This document shows positions 32,120 to 40,704 of a stretch of 64,000 nt of DNA, piece by piece. Every line of letters starts with the position of its first letter. The stretch's first letter is position 1. A program made the position numbers and the translations under genes. This stretch comes from Macrococcoides bohemicum (lineage in GTDB: Bacteria; Bacillota; Bacilli; Staphylococcales; Staphylococcaceae): the NCBI RefSeq assembly GCF_042658685.1, contig NZ_JBHSQY010000005.1. The stretch is one strand, 5' to 3'. Below the pieces are notes generated by a model. That model saw nothing but the letters and a program-made list of their open reading frames with translations. It made no database searches and was not told the origin of the DNA.

Positions 32120-33115
32120 ATGAAAATAAAATGGACGAAAAAATTAATCGGTGCCCGAACGATTAAAACCGGGCTTGCAACCTTTTTAACTGCAGTAATA
32201 TGTCAATTTTTTAATTTACCACCGATATTTGCAGTTATTACTTCAATCGTATCGATAGAACCGACAGCTCGCGCTTCTTTGAAGAAAGCATTTGTCAGAT
32301 TTCCAGCTTCTATACTCGGGGCATTTATCGCTGTAATGAGTACATACTTTTTAGGAGACAGTGCTTTAAGTTATAGTATCGCTGCAACACTGACTTTGTT
32401 TGTATGCTATAAACTAAAGTTATATGATGGCATGCTTGTTGCCAGTCTTACTGCAGTAGCTATGGTTCCTAATATTCATCAGGATTTTGCATTTAACTTC
32501 TTTTCAAGACTAGCTACAACAACAATCGGTTTAACGACAGCAACTGTCGTCAATTTCTTTGTATTACCACCAAAGTATCATATGCAGATTGCGAGTCTTA
32601 TGGATATATTGGAAGCAAAGTTAATGTCTATGCTTGTAAGGCGTTCGACTGAAATCAATGCTAATCTTGCTGATTTAAGCGGCACATTGCCAATCATGGA
32701 GCAAACAAATAAATTAATCGCTAAGATTGATACTTTACTGGCATACGAAAAAGAGGAACTACATTTTCATAAAAATTTAGAAATTGAGTACGAATTGACA
32801 AAGTTACGTCATCGACTTGATGTTAACCGTCTCATTCAACTGCATATCAATCATATGATACTCATTCCAAATGGGACGACCTTTGAAATGACAATAGAAG
32901 AAAAGAAAGCACTTAATGAATTAATGAAAGCTTTTGAGTCATTCGGTAAAGATCGCTCTTACCATCCCGATAAACCTTCGCTGAGTTTACTTAAAAACAG
33001 TGTGAAGCATTTAACTGAATTTGATGATAATCAAATGAAAAGTCATTACATTTATGAATTGCTGATGATAAACAGATTACTGAATGATCACCCAAACAAA
33101 AAGAAACAAGTCTAA
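32120..33115 (+). CDS. UPF0421 / ArAE-family membrane protein, second copy
   Basis: A 331-residue paralogue of the protein at 4376-5461, with the same opening (LIGARTIKTGLATFL against KLGARIFKTGIAII), a membrane half (about 1-150) and a charged helical second half with FVLPPKYHMQI at the boundary. The function is unknown, possibly export of aromatic or amphipathic compounds. I start at ATG 32120; GGAATGATG upstream is a weak site. Upstream codons in the frame look non-coding. Confidence 0.82.
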   Translation: MKIKWTKKLIGARTIKTGLATFLTAVICQFFNLPPIFAVITSIVSIEPTARASLKKAFVRFPASILGAFIAVMSTYFLGDSALSYSIAATLTLFVCYKLKLYDGMLVASLTAVAMVPNIHQDFAFNFFSRLATTTIGLTTATVVNFFVLPPKYHMQIASLMDILEAKLMSMLVRRSTEINANLADLSGTLPIMEQTNKLIAKIDTLLAYEKEELHFHKNLEIEYELTKLRHRLDVNRLIQLHINHMILIPNGTTFEMTIEEKKALNELMKAFESFGKDRSYHPDKPSLSLLKNSVKHLTEFDDNQMKSHYIYELLMINRLLNDHPNKKKQV

Positions 33116-33139
33116 TTACGACTTGTTTCTTTTTGTTTG
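33093..33139. terminator. 20-bp perfect bidirectional terminator
   Basis: Arms at 33093-33112 and 33120-33139 are perfectly complementary over 20 bp with a 7-base loop (TAATTAC). It overlaps the end of the UPF0421 gene and faces scdA. Confidence 0.9.
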
Positions 33140-33144
33140 ATTAT

Positions 33145-33822
33145 CTATTTAATTCTTTCAAATAATATGTTATTTTCCAGATGTACATGTTGGAAAGTAT
33201 CACGTTCAAGCATTGCTAGACGTTGGTATACCACTCTAAATGTACCACAAGCATCCATCGGCGGAGTAAAGTCGGATGTCATTTCACGCATGCGTTTTAA
33301 AATATTACCTGCACCGTCATGTTCTGTTTCAAGTTCAGCAATATGAGGTGTTAGTTTAGTCTTTAAATCATCTGTCGGATTGTTTGTATATTCGATGACA
33401 AGTGGAAATACAATGTCATCTTCATCTTTAGTGTGATCCAATAGTTCATCACGTAGCTTCAGTGTGAGTTCTTTAAGTTCTATTAGATGTGGATGACGTT
33501 CACCATGCACTTTTGCTACTTTTGTTACATAAGGCATTAAGTTCTTAAATTCTTCTGCAAGTGGTTTATGATATTTATTTTGAATGTAATTGATAAGCGC
33601 TGCATTATCTAAATACTGTACATCAATCGTTCCATCACTACCATTATCTAACGCGTTAATTTCTTCTAATAATACATCAAGCGGTTTACTTTTGTCGTTA
33701 ATAGCTTCTGATAATGGGATATTACCCCCACAGCAAAAGTCGATACGGTTACTTCTAAAAATATCTGCTGATTTAGGCGATTGTTTTACGATATCTGAAA
33801 CGAGCATTTCTTTAGTAATCAT
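33145..33822 (-). CDS. scdA: Iron-sulfur cluster repair di-iron protein ScdA (YtfE/RIC)
   Basis: It repairs Fe-S clusters damaged by oxidative or nitrosative stress. The N-terminal ScdA domain has the conserved DFCCGG; the hemerythrin-like four-helix bundle follows with HGERHPHLIEL, LLDHTKDED, ELETEHDGAG and FQHVHLENNILF, giving the His/Glu ligands of the two irons. Length (225 aa) equals S. aureus ScdA. The radical SAM gene at 33890 lies 67 bp upstream on the same strand. Confidence 0.94.
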   Translation of the reverse strand: MITKEMLVSDIVKQSPKSADIFRSNRIDFCCGGNIPLSEAINDKSKPLDVLLEEINALDNGSDGTIDVQYLDNAALINYIQNKYHKPLAEEFKNLMPYVTKVAKVHGERHPHLIELKELTLKLRDELLDHTKDEDDIVFPLVIEYTNNPTDDLKTKLTPHIAELETEHDGAGNILKRMREMTSDFTPPMDACGTFRVVYQRLAMLERDTFQHVHLENNILFERIK

Positions 33823-33889
33823 GTTAAATTCCTCCGATTAGTTTTAAATTTTTTATTCATTCAATTTTTTATAGGGATTTTTACTTTTC

Positions 33890-35023
33890 TTAATTAACTG
33901 TTTTCAACTTTCTTTGATGCTGTATCCAGGCTTTAGGCTGGTATACACAGAAAGGCTCCGATTCCATTAAATCTCCTGTTATGGCATACGCACGACTTCT
34001 TGAACCCCCACATACATATCTGAATTCACACATGCCACATTTACCTTTGAATAGATCAGGGTTACGCAAATTTTGTAATATTGGAGCGTTTACGTATATA
34101 TCACTAAGTGATTTTTCTCGAATATTTCCACATGAAACAGGAAGCAGTCCACTCGGATAAACGTGTCCTAAATGTGATACAAATACAAAGCCATTACCAT
34201 CGTTGACTCCTTTAGGGGCACGACCTAATCCATCAATCGTATTTATATCCATTGTTGTTAAACTGTCTTCATATTTAATTGCATCAAACGTCTCTGCCTT
34301 TTTCATTTCCCGAATCTGTTCCTGAAGTACGACGCGTCGATAATGTTGCGCAGAAGTCGTCTTAATACCAAATGAAGCTGTCTTACGTAATTTGTTTAAG
34401 AAACGAAATACTTCTTCGTGTTGTGCAGGTGTGACCATATCACTTTCTTGTCCGCGACCCGTAGGAACTAAGAAGAATACTGACCAAAGTACACATCCTA
34501 AATCTTCAACCATCTGAGCCATCTCTTCTAAATAATCGATATTATAACGACTAATCACCGTGTTAATTTGTAATGGCATCTTTAATTCTTTTAAATATTG
34601 AATCGCGTTCATCGTTAAATCAAAGCTACCTTCTGTTCCCCTGAAGTGATCGTGGATTTGTTTGTTCGGTCCATCAATACTGAATGCCCAACGAGATAAA
34701 CCGACATCTTTTGCACGCTGCATATTTTCTTTCGTGACATTTGGTGTGGCACTCGGTGTCATTGAAACGCGAACGCCTTTTTCAACTGCATACGCTGACA
34801 ATTCGAAAATATCTTCTCTCATCAAAGGATCGCCACCGGTAAATACAAGCATCGGTCCATCCATCTGTGCAATATCATCAACCAATGCTTTACCTTCATC
34901 CGTCGTTAATTCATATGGATTTCGATCAATTTGTGCTTCAGCCCTACAATGCAGGCAATGTAGTTCACAAGCACGTGTTACTTCCCAGATGACGATAAAT
35001 GGTTTCTCGTTATAATCTATCAA
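33890..35023 (-). CDS. Radical SAM/SPASM protein of the AhbD/NirJ-like group
   Basis: A 377-residue radical SAM protein with C19, C23 and C26 (CELHCLHC) for the main cluster and a C-terminal SPASM region (SCGNI, then KCGMCEFRYVCGG and a later EPFC) for auxiliary clusters. MLVFTGGDPLMR is the SAM motif. Relatives act in haem or haem d1 side-chain chemistry (AhbD, NirJ), and others in peptide modification; the substrate here is unknown. It precedes scdA with a 67-bp gap, which suggests a role tied to iron or nitrosative stress. No precursor peptide gene is seen nearby. Confidence 0.8.
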   Translation of the reverse strand: MIDYNEKPFIVIWEVTRACELHCLHCRAEAQIDRNPYELTTDEGKALVDDIAQMDGPMLVFTGGDPLMREDIFELSAYAVEKGVRVSMTPSATPNVTKENMQRAKDVGLSRWAFSIDGPNKQIHDHFRGTEGSFDLTMNAIQYLKELKMPLQINTVISRYNIDYLEEMAQMVEDLGCVLWSVFFLVPTGRGQESDMVTPAQHEEVFRFLNKLRKTASFGIKTTSAQHYRRVVLQEQIREMKKAETFDAIKYEDSLTTMDINTIDGLGRAPKGVNDGNGFVFVSHLGHVYPSGLLPVSCGNIREKSLSDIYVNAPILQNLRNPDLFKGKCGMCEFRYVCGGSRSRAYAITGDLMESEPFCVYQPKAWIQHQRKLKTVN

Positions 35024-35121
35024 ACAAACCCCTCCCCGAAACTTATAAGTCGATTATACACCCAAAAGATATATTTTAAATACATCTTTAAAAGAGTTTG
35101 ATAATTTGTCACAAGATTGTT

Positions 35122-35230
35122 GGGCGATTTCAGTATAGAATCGGCCCAAATCAATAGAAATGGGGCGGTTCCACAATAGAATCGGCCCAAATCAATAGAA
35201 ATGGGGCGGTTCCACAATAGAATCGCCCCA
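35122..35230. repeat. 41-bp tandem hairpin array
   Basis: The junction ATAGAATCG recurs at 35135, 35176 and 35217, an exact 41-bp period. Each junction forms the right arm of a hairpin: GGGGCGGTTC, a CACAATA loop, then GAATCGCCCC (last copy, 10 bp with one G-T pair). The first two stems are similar with one further mismatch. The spacer AAATCAATAGAAAT separates the stems. It lies between gatD and the radical SAM gene on the common minus-strand path. Confidence 0.9.
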
Positions 35231-35245
35231 TAACAATTTTATATT

Positions 35246-35974
35246 TTATTTCTTGTCTTCCATTAATCGCTTTACAATAACTTGTTTCGCCGCTTCTTCC
35301 ACACTATTATCGAGAAATACTTCAGGAAATGTCATACCGATACGCTCACATGCCTGTTTCAGAAGATAATCTGTAATCTCATGGTTTTTCGGTAAAATCG
35401 GCCCATGTAAATACGTTCCTAATAAATTCTTGTAATGAATGCCTTCTTTTTTATCCGTGTCGTTATTACCATAACCACTGACAACATTACCTAATGTATT
35501 GTAATCATGATATGTTCTCCCACCATGATTTTCAAAGCCAACGATTTGACCGAATGTTTCAGATTCAATCACGATATTTCCTGTTAAACGGTCTTTCTTA
35601 GATTCAGTATAGAAATCTAAAATATGTAGCCCTTTTAATTCCTGGCCATCTGGCGTAATATATTTTTCACCTAAAAATTGATAGCCACCGCAAATCGTTA
35701 GTGCTGGCATACCATCTTCGATTGCTGCTTTAAAATCATCTTTAACACGGAACAGATCATCAGTAGCAATCTTTTGTTCGCGGTCACTCCCTCCACCGAT
35801 AAACAATATATCCCCATCGCTGATCTTAATGCCTTGTGTCGTATTAATATCTGTAACATTTACTTCCAGCCCACGCCATTTAGCACGTTGTTTCAATGCG
35901 ATAATATTTCCGATATCTCCATATAAATTCAACTTATCCGGCATAAAGTGAAATACTTCAATTGCTCTATTCAT
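35246..35974 (-). CDS. gatD: Lipid II isoglutaminyl synthase, glutaminase subunit GatD
   Basis: With MurT it amidates the stem-peptide D-glutamate of lipid II, a step needed for peptidoglycan crosslinking. The class I glutaminase fold has the nucleophile in LTICGGYQFLGE and the histidine in GTYLHGPILPKN. The 242-residue protein starts at ATG 35974 (MNRAIEVF) with AGGAGG eight bases upstream, and overlaps murT by 8 bp. S. aureus has the same pair. Confidence 0.94.
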   Translation of the reverse strand: MNRAIEVFHFMPDKLNLYGDIGNIIALKQRAKWRGLEVNVTDINTTQGIKISDGDILFIGGGSDREQKIATDDLFRVKDDFKAAIEDGMPALTICGGYQFLGEKYITPDGQELKGLHILDFYTESKKDRLTGNIVIESETFGQIVGFENHGGRTYHDYNTLGNVVSGYGNNDTDKKEGIHYKNLLGTYLHGPILPKNHEITDYLLKQACERIGMTFPEVFLDNSVEEAAKQVIVKRLMEDKK

Positions 35975-37286
35975 TTCCTTTACCTCCTTCAAAGAATTGA
36001 TTTAATGCCTGATGCATCGGTTCTAAAGACGTATAGTTTGGAATACACACTGTGTACTCAGATCGCTTCAATATTGTATGCGTTGCTTCTTTAATATTTT
36101 GGTTCACATGAATTTCTGCATCAATTTCTGCATACTTCAATCGCAATGCAACTTCTTCAGCTCGATTTCCTGTACACATTATATAAGGTATATTTTGACG
36201 TGCTAACTTTTCAAAATCAGCATCCCAAATCCATGAAATATCACGTCCGTCTGCACCATTATCATTTAATGCGATTAAATAGGATTTCTCACCTTCAATT
36301 TTTTCACCGACAGATAGGCTCGCATTCAATCCAGCTGGGTTCTTCGCTAAATTGATAATGGCTTGTTTGTTTCCTTTTTCAAAGTTTTGCATACGCCCAT
36401 TATCGCTTGTGTACGTTAAAAATCCTTTTTCAATAGATTTGTCATTTAATCCGAGTTCACGTAAAACTGCGTAAGCTGCAATGATATTGAACACGTTAAA
36501 GTCGCCTGCAATCTTCATATTGAATGTATGTCCGTTAATCGTCGGATTTAAGAATGGTGTCTCAGTTAATGCTTCAACTTCATATTTCGGTGTATTTCGA
36601 CTAAAGTCACACGTACAAGAATAATGTCCAATCTGATTATAATGAATCCAATCATAATGCAGCATTTTACCGCAGTTTGGACAATATTTACTTTCAATCA
36701 TTGAACTTTCTTCAAAGTTATGAATATGATCTTTCATACCATAATATGTAACTTTATTACTAGCAATCTTTAAGCGTGAAACAAACGGATCATCTGCGTT
36801 TAAAATCAGCTCAATGCCTCGTCCTTTTATGTTGTCAGCGATTCTATCTACTAATATGTCTATCTCACCAAAACGGTCCATCTGATCACGAAAGAAATTC
36901 GTAAACACCATCTTTGTCGGTGTCATTTCTTTTAGTACTCGTGGGATAGATCCTTCATCTATCTCAATAATCGCTAGTTTTGTATCTTTTGAAGATTGTA
37001 CGATAAAACTTGATGTAATACCGGCAGCCATGTTGGCACCTTCTGTATTATGAATAATATTAATATTATTTTGTTTCAATGTATGCCCGATTAAATTACT
37101 TGTCGTCGTCTTCCCGTTCGTCCCTGAAATAAAGACCACTTCATCAACTTCAGCACTTAGTTTCTTTAATATTTGCGGATCAATTTTACGCGCAATCTGA
37201 CCTGGTAAATCTGTTCCGCGTTTACCTGCCATAATGCTTAATCGTCGTGCAGCTTTCGCTAAATTTTTAGCAGCAAATTTTTTCAT
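35967..37286 (-). CDS. murT: Lipid II isoglutaminyl synthase, Mur-ligase subunit MurT
   Basis: The ATP-dependent partner of GatD. A Mur-ligase fold with the P-loop SGTNGKTTTSNL (about 54-65) is interrupted by a four-cysteine ribbon (CPNC near 204-207, CTCDF near 226-230), a hallmark of MurT, and ends with the DUF1727 region that contacts GatD. Length (439 aa) is normal. AGGAGGT precedes the ATG. It is divergent from ftnA. Confidence 0.94.
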   Translation of the reverse strand: MKKFAAKNLAKAARRLSIMAGKRGTDLPGQIARKIDPQILKKLSAEVDEVVFISGTNGKTTTSNLIGHTLKQNNINIIHNTEGANMAAGITSSFIVQSSKDTKLAIIEIDEGSIPRVLKEMTPTKMVFTNFFRDQMDRFGEIDILVDRIADNIKGRGIELILNADDPFVSRLKIASNKVTYYGMKDHIHNFEESSMIESKYCPNCGKMLHYDWIHYNQIGHYSCTCDFSRNTPKYEVEALTETPFLNPTINGHTFNMKIAGDFNVFNIIAAYAVLRELGLNDKSIEKGFLTYTSDNGRMQNFEKGNKQAIINLAKNPAGLNASLSVGEKIEGEKSYLIALNDNGADGRDISWIWDADFEKLARQNIPYIMCTGNRAEEVALRLKYAEIDAEIHVNQNIKEATHTILKRSEYTVCIPNYTSLEPMHQALNQFFEGGKGNE

Positions 37287-37424
37287 AGTAACCTCCTGAT
37301 TTCAACAATTTATTATATCATTTCATAAATAATTAGTATAAATATTTGTCACGAATAAATATAAAGACTATAAAACATTCCCCTTCATCCCATGGATATT
37401 ATTATCTAATCTTTTTACATTATA

Positions 37425-37439
37425 TTATAATGAATTTAT
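37425..37439 (+). promoter_or_regulatory. Per-box-like operator upstream of ftnA
   Basis: TTATAATGAATTTAT matches the Per-box consensus TTATAATNATTATAA at 11 of 14 positions and overlaps a TATAAT -10 (37426-37431). Ferritin is a known PerR target in S. aureus. Confidence 0.6.
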
Positions 37440-37462
37440 CTTAGAAAATGGAGGGAATAAAG

Positions 37463-37966
37463 ATGTTATCAACAGAATTGACTGCCGCATTAAATAAACA
37501 GATGAACGAGGAATTCGCAGCAGCACATGCTTACATGGCAATGGCTGCATATTGTGCTAAAGAAAGTTATGACGGGTTCGCTAACTTTTACGAACAGCAA
37601 GCTGCTGAAGAAAGATTTCATGGTACAAAAATCTATAATTATTTAAATGATCGCGATCAACATGCCAAGTTCTCAGAAATCCCTGCACCGAAGACAGAAT
37701 TTTCTAGTGTTTTAGATACCTTTGAAGCAGGACTTGTACAAGAACAACAAGTGACTGCAAACTTTTATAATTTAGCGGAACTTGCTAAAAATGATAAGGA
37801 ATTCTCAACAATCTCGTTCTTAAATTGGTTCTTAGATGAGCAGGTTGAAGAAGAAGCGATGTTTAAAAAGCATATCGATTACATCAGACGTATTAAAGAT
37901 GATGCAAATGCGTTGTATTTATATGAGAAAGAATTAGGTAAACGTAACTTTAGTGAAGAAGAATAA
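37463..37966 (+). CDS. ftnA: Ferritin FtnA
   Basis: A 24-subunit iron-storage protein. The 167 residues follow S. aureus FtnA, with ferroxidase ligands in MNEEFAAAHAYMAMAAY, AEERFHGTKIY and FLDEQVEEEAMF. ATG 37463 (MLSTEL) follows GGAGGG. Directly after its stop codon begins a fragment of feoB, so the downstream DNA has been rearranged. Confidence 0.95.
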   Translation: MLSTELTAALNKQMNEEFAAAHAYMAMAAYCAKESYDGFANFYEQQAAEERFHGTKIYNYLNDRDQHAKFSEIPAPKTEFSSVLDTFEAGLVQEQQVTANFYNLAELAKNDKEFSTISFLNWFLDEQVEEEAMFKKHIDYIRRIKDDANALYLYEKELGKRNFSEEE

Positions 37967-37967
37967 T

Positions 37968-38105
37968 CTGTTATACGCATTATTTGCTGGTGTATTCTTT
38001 AAAGAACATCAAGCACTTGTGGTACTTAGCCTTTATTTGATCGGTACTATCGTAGCATTGATGGTGAGCTTTATATTATCGGCAGATTATTTCTTTAGGA
38101 GGAAA
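37968..38105 (+). pseudogene. Internal fragment of ferrous iron transporter FeoB
   Basis: About 45 codons in the frame of 37953 read LLYALFAGVFFKEHQALVVL and continue as SLYLIGTIVALMVSF. I recognise this as one internal membrane segment of FeoB, where intact proteins have an almost identical YALFA-VFFK-HQALVVLSLY stretch. The GTPase domain, the other helices and the C-terminus are missing. It starts within a few bases of the ftnA stop and ends at the ribosome site of the FeoB-associated gene, so a deletion removed most of feoB. Confidence 0.72.
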
Positions 38106-38109
38106 GCTT

Positions 38110-38379
38110 ATGTCAATACTTATCAATGTATTACTGTTCGTTCTAATATTTGGATATGCGACTTATACGCTTTATAAGTTCTTTAAGAAATCTAAAGCCG
38201 GTAAGTGCAACAGTTGTGATTTAAATGACAGCTGTGGTTGTGATAATCTTCATCAAATTAATTTTGATAACATAAAGAAATTAAGAAGAGAAACGAGATA
38301 TAAAAATTCTCGTTTCTCTTCTTTATCTTTCAATATAGTTTTTCTTATTATCAAAATGAAATTTTATTGGTGCAATTAA
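38110..38379 (+). CDS. FeoB-associated cysteine-rich membrane protein, altered C-terminus
   Basis: The first 50 residues match the small protein that usually follows feoB: one membrane helix (MSILINVLLFVLIFGYATYT), KFFKKSK, then the cysteine cluster KCNSCDLNDSCGC. AGGAGGAAAGC precedes the ATG. Normal members end soon after the cysteines. Here the frame continues for 40 residues through a terminator hairpin and into the antisense of ykvI, so a stop codon was probably lost. Its partner FeoB is gone, so the gene may have no function. Confidence 0.65.
   Translation: MSILINVLLFVLIFGYATYTLYKFFKKSKAGKCNSCDLNDSCGCDNLHQINFDNIKKLRRETRYKNSRFSSLSFNIVFLIIKMKFYWCN
38283..38323. terminator. Bidirectional terminator before ykvI
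   Basis: Sixteen-bp perfect arms AAGAAGAGAAACGAGA (38283-38298) and its complement (38308-38323) with a 9-base loop. The stop of the convergent ykvI gene is at its edge. Confidence 0.85.
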
Positions 38380-39408
38380 GATTACTAATATCAATAGATA
38401 ATTTAAATTTCCTAATATCGGATAGACTTTATTTACGAGCTTTGTGAAACCTACAAAACTTAATCCGAATCCGGCAAGTGTTGAAATAATATAAAATATT
38501 TTAAAACTTTTAGTATCCACAATTGTAAATCTAGCTGAAAATGAATAAAACATACTTAATGCCGTATTAAATATCATAACGAAAATAATTACTGACATTA
38601 CAATTCCTAAAATCGGCGAAATTTCATTTACAATACCTAACATAGGTAGTGGTAAATCTTTTACGACTTCAATTTTAGCAAAGATTGCTAAATGACTTAA
38701 AATAATTAATATTCCAAGTACTAATCCCCCCAATAATCCTCCGATAGCTGCGGCTCTTTTATTATTTTCTGCACCACCTATAACGATTGCCATAGCTGCA
38801 CCTAATCCAATATTCATTGAAACATAATTAGCACCAGCTATAATCCAATGAGGAAACGGTGATTGAACACTTGTAGCTACTTTATCTAAAGTTCCATATG
38901 GTGTATCTAATGTAATAACACAATATACTGAAATTACTAAAATCATTAAGACTAGAAATGGTGTAACGTAACCAATAATCTTAACAATAAAATCAATTTT
39001 TAGCATTCCAGCAATAATTACAACTATTGCCATTAAAGCTGTACCATATAATGATGGGATTCCAAATTGTTGTTCTAAGTTAGATCCTGCCCCTGCTAAC
39101 ATTACAACTCCAAAACTAAATAATGTAATGATAAGAACTATATCGATTATCCATGACAAAATCCTTCCTATAACAGGATAATTTGTGAATTTTTTTATCA
39201 CAATCTTGTGGTCATCAGCATTTGTTTTACTACCTGCCCATACAAGCACCATACCGATATAACTAAATAAAATAGTTGATACAATTCCTCCTAATATTCC
39301 CATAGTTCCAAAGCTAGTGAAGTATTGCAATATTTCCTGACCTGATGCAAATCCCGCACCTACAATAACGCCTATAAATGCACTACTAATTTTAAAAACT
39401 TTCCTCAT
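38323..39408 (-). CDS. YkvI-family membrane transporter
   Basis: A 361-residue protein with about ten hydrophobic helices. It belongs to the APC-superfamily-like YkvI group, recognised by the opening ISSAFIGVIVGAGFASGQEI, which is the unwound-helix substrate motif. The substrate is unknown. GAGGAAAAA precedes the ATG. Both flanks end in terminators or promoter-like AT-rich DNA, so it is a single-gene unit. Confidence 0.83.
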   Translation of the reverse strand: MRKVFKISSAFIGVIVGAGFASGQEILQYFTSFGTMGILGGIVSTILFSYIGMVLVWAGSKTNADDHKIVIKKFTNYPVIGRILSWIIDIVLIITLFSFGVVMLAGAGSNLEQQFGIPSLYGTALMAIVVIIAGMLKIDFIVKIIGYVTPFLVLMILVISVYCVITLDTPYGTLDKVATSVQSPFPHWIIAGANYVSMNIGLGAAMAIVIGGAENNKRAAAIGGLLGGLVLGILIILSHLAIFAKIEVVKDLPLPMLGIVNEISPILGIVMSVIIFVMIFNTALSMFYSFSARFTIVDTKSFKIFYIISTLAGFGLSFVGFTKLVNKVYPILGNLNYLLILVILIAPIKFHFDNKKNYIER

Positions 39409-39563
39409 TTTTTCCTCCCTGATTAAATAAAAATTGTTTTAAAATTGCTTTTTAACTTAAATATATTGTAATATTCAGTCATATTATTAATTGTATTCCC
39501 TATTTTTTAAAAAAATATATATTTTAATAAAATTGTACAATGTGATGTAAAAAGGAGCTAACA

Positions 39564-40463
39564 ATGAATTCATTTATAGCATTAGATTTTGAAACAGCTA
39601 ATGGTAATCCTGCTTCAATTTGTAGCGTCGGTATGGTAAAAGTAATCGATAATATGATGACTGAAACCTTTTACACATTAGTAAATCCTGAAACATATTT
39701 TAGCGCATCTAACATTCAGGTACACGGTATACACGCAGATGACGTTCAGGACGCACCAACCTTTAAACATGTTTATCCATATATGCTCGATTTTATCGGT
39801 GAACTTCCGGTTGTGGCACATTTCGCGCAATTTGACATGAAAGTATTACATGCCTCTATAAATAAATATCATTTCGATATGCCAAAACTACCATATTTCT
39901 GTTCGGTCATTATGGCGAGAGATACGATAAAGAATCATAGTTATAGTTTAAAGAATATGATGGCCTATTATAAACTGGATTTCCACGGGCATCACCATGC
40001 ATTAAATGACGCTAAGGCATGTGCTATGATTACAGTCAGATTGCTGAAACATTATACAGACCTCGAAGAATACTTTTCAACGAAACGCCGAAAAAAATAT
40101 ATTAAAAGCATTTCGACTACTACGAAAAACCAAAGCATGTCACGCTATCATCGCGAACTAAGCAGTATAAAATCTACTACAGCAGTAATTGACAAGAGCC
40201 ATCCTTTTTACGATAAACAAATTGCAATTACAGGAACACTTCATAAAAAAAGAAAACATATTGTGCAATATATCGTTGATAACGGTGGTAGTTATACAGA
40301 TGAAATCGAGCAGGCAGACATATTAATCAGAGGAAGACAAAAGTCTGATAAACCCTCTAAAAAAGAAGGGGTCGCCCGTAATAAAATTGCTTTAGGGCAC
40401 GATATTACAATTATGAACGACGATAAATTACAGCAGATGATCGCCTTTTATCAATCGATATAA
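39564..40463 (+). CDS. DEDDh exonuclease with C-terminal BRCT domain
   Basis: A 299-residue protein. The N-terminal exonuclease (1-165) has ALDFETAN with the first two acidic residues, VAHFAQFDMKVL with the third, and HHALNDAKAC with the histidine and last aspartate, as in DNA polymerase III epsilon. The C-terminal BRCT-like domain (about 215-299) begins YDKQIAITGTLHKKR. A repair or proofreading role is likely. AAGGAGCT precedes the ATG. It neighbours dinB, which fits DNA repair. Confidence 0.88.
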   Translation: MNSFIALDFETANGNPASICSVGMVKVIDNMMTETFYTLVNPETYFSASNIQVHGIHADDVQDAPTFKHVYPYMLDFIGELPVVAHFAQFDMKVLHASINKYHFDMPKLPYFCSVIMARDTIKNHSYSLKNMMAYYKLDFHGHHHALNDAKACAMITVRLLKHYTDLEEYFSTKRRKKYIKSISTTTKNQSMSRYHRELSSIKSTTAVIDKSHPFYDKQIAITGTLHKKRKHIVQYIVDNGGSYTDEIEQADILIRGRQKSDKPSKKEGVARNKIALGHDITIMNDDKLQQMIAFYQSI

Positions 40464-40466
40464 AAA

Positions 40467-40497
40467 AACACGACTACTTCTTATGTGTAGTCGTGTT
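40467..40497. terminator. Bidirectional terminator
   Basis: Eleven-bp arms AACACGACTAC (40467-40477) and GTAGTCGTGTT (40487-40497) with flanking A- and T-rich runs. It overlaps the end of the small membrane protein gene. Confidence 0.8.
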
Positions 40498-40689
40498 ATT
40501 CTTTATAGTCTTTTTAATGTTATGACGGTTCACTGGTCGTTCTAATTTATGATCAATCCAGAATAAAAATCCTGCGACTAAAATAATACCGATAAGCGGT
40601 AACACTTTAAAGCCGTGTTCTACCGTTTCCATAATATACATCATAATGAGAAGTGCAGTTATACCAATGATTGCAAATTTAAATTTCAT
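40474..40689 (-). CDS. Small two-span membrane protein next to dinB
   Basis: A 71-residue protein with two hydrophobic helices (about 4-21 and 28-46) and a basic tail rich in His, Lys, Asn and Thr. GAGGAAG precedes the ATG. It follows dinB by 15 bp on the same strand and its end lies in a terminator, so it seems to be the second gene of that unit. I do not recognise the family. Confidence 0.7.
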   Translation of the reverse strand: MKFKFAIIGITALLIMMYIMETVEHGFKVLPLIGIILVAGFLFWIDHKLERPVNRHNIKKTIKNNTTTHKK

Positions 40690-40704
40690 AATACTTCCTC
40701 ATTT

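Noticed and set aside
35020..35217. 65-residue minus-strand ORF
   Set aside because: It is formed by the 41-bp repeat itself, has a repetitive product, and lacks a ribosome site.
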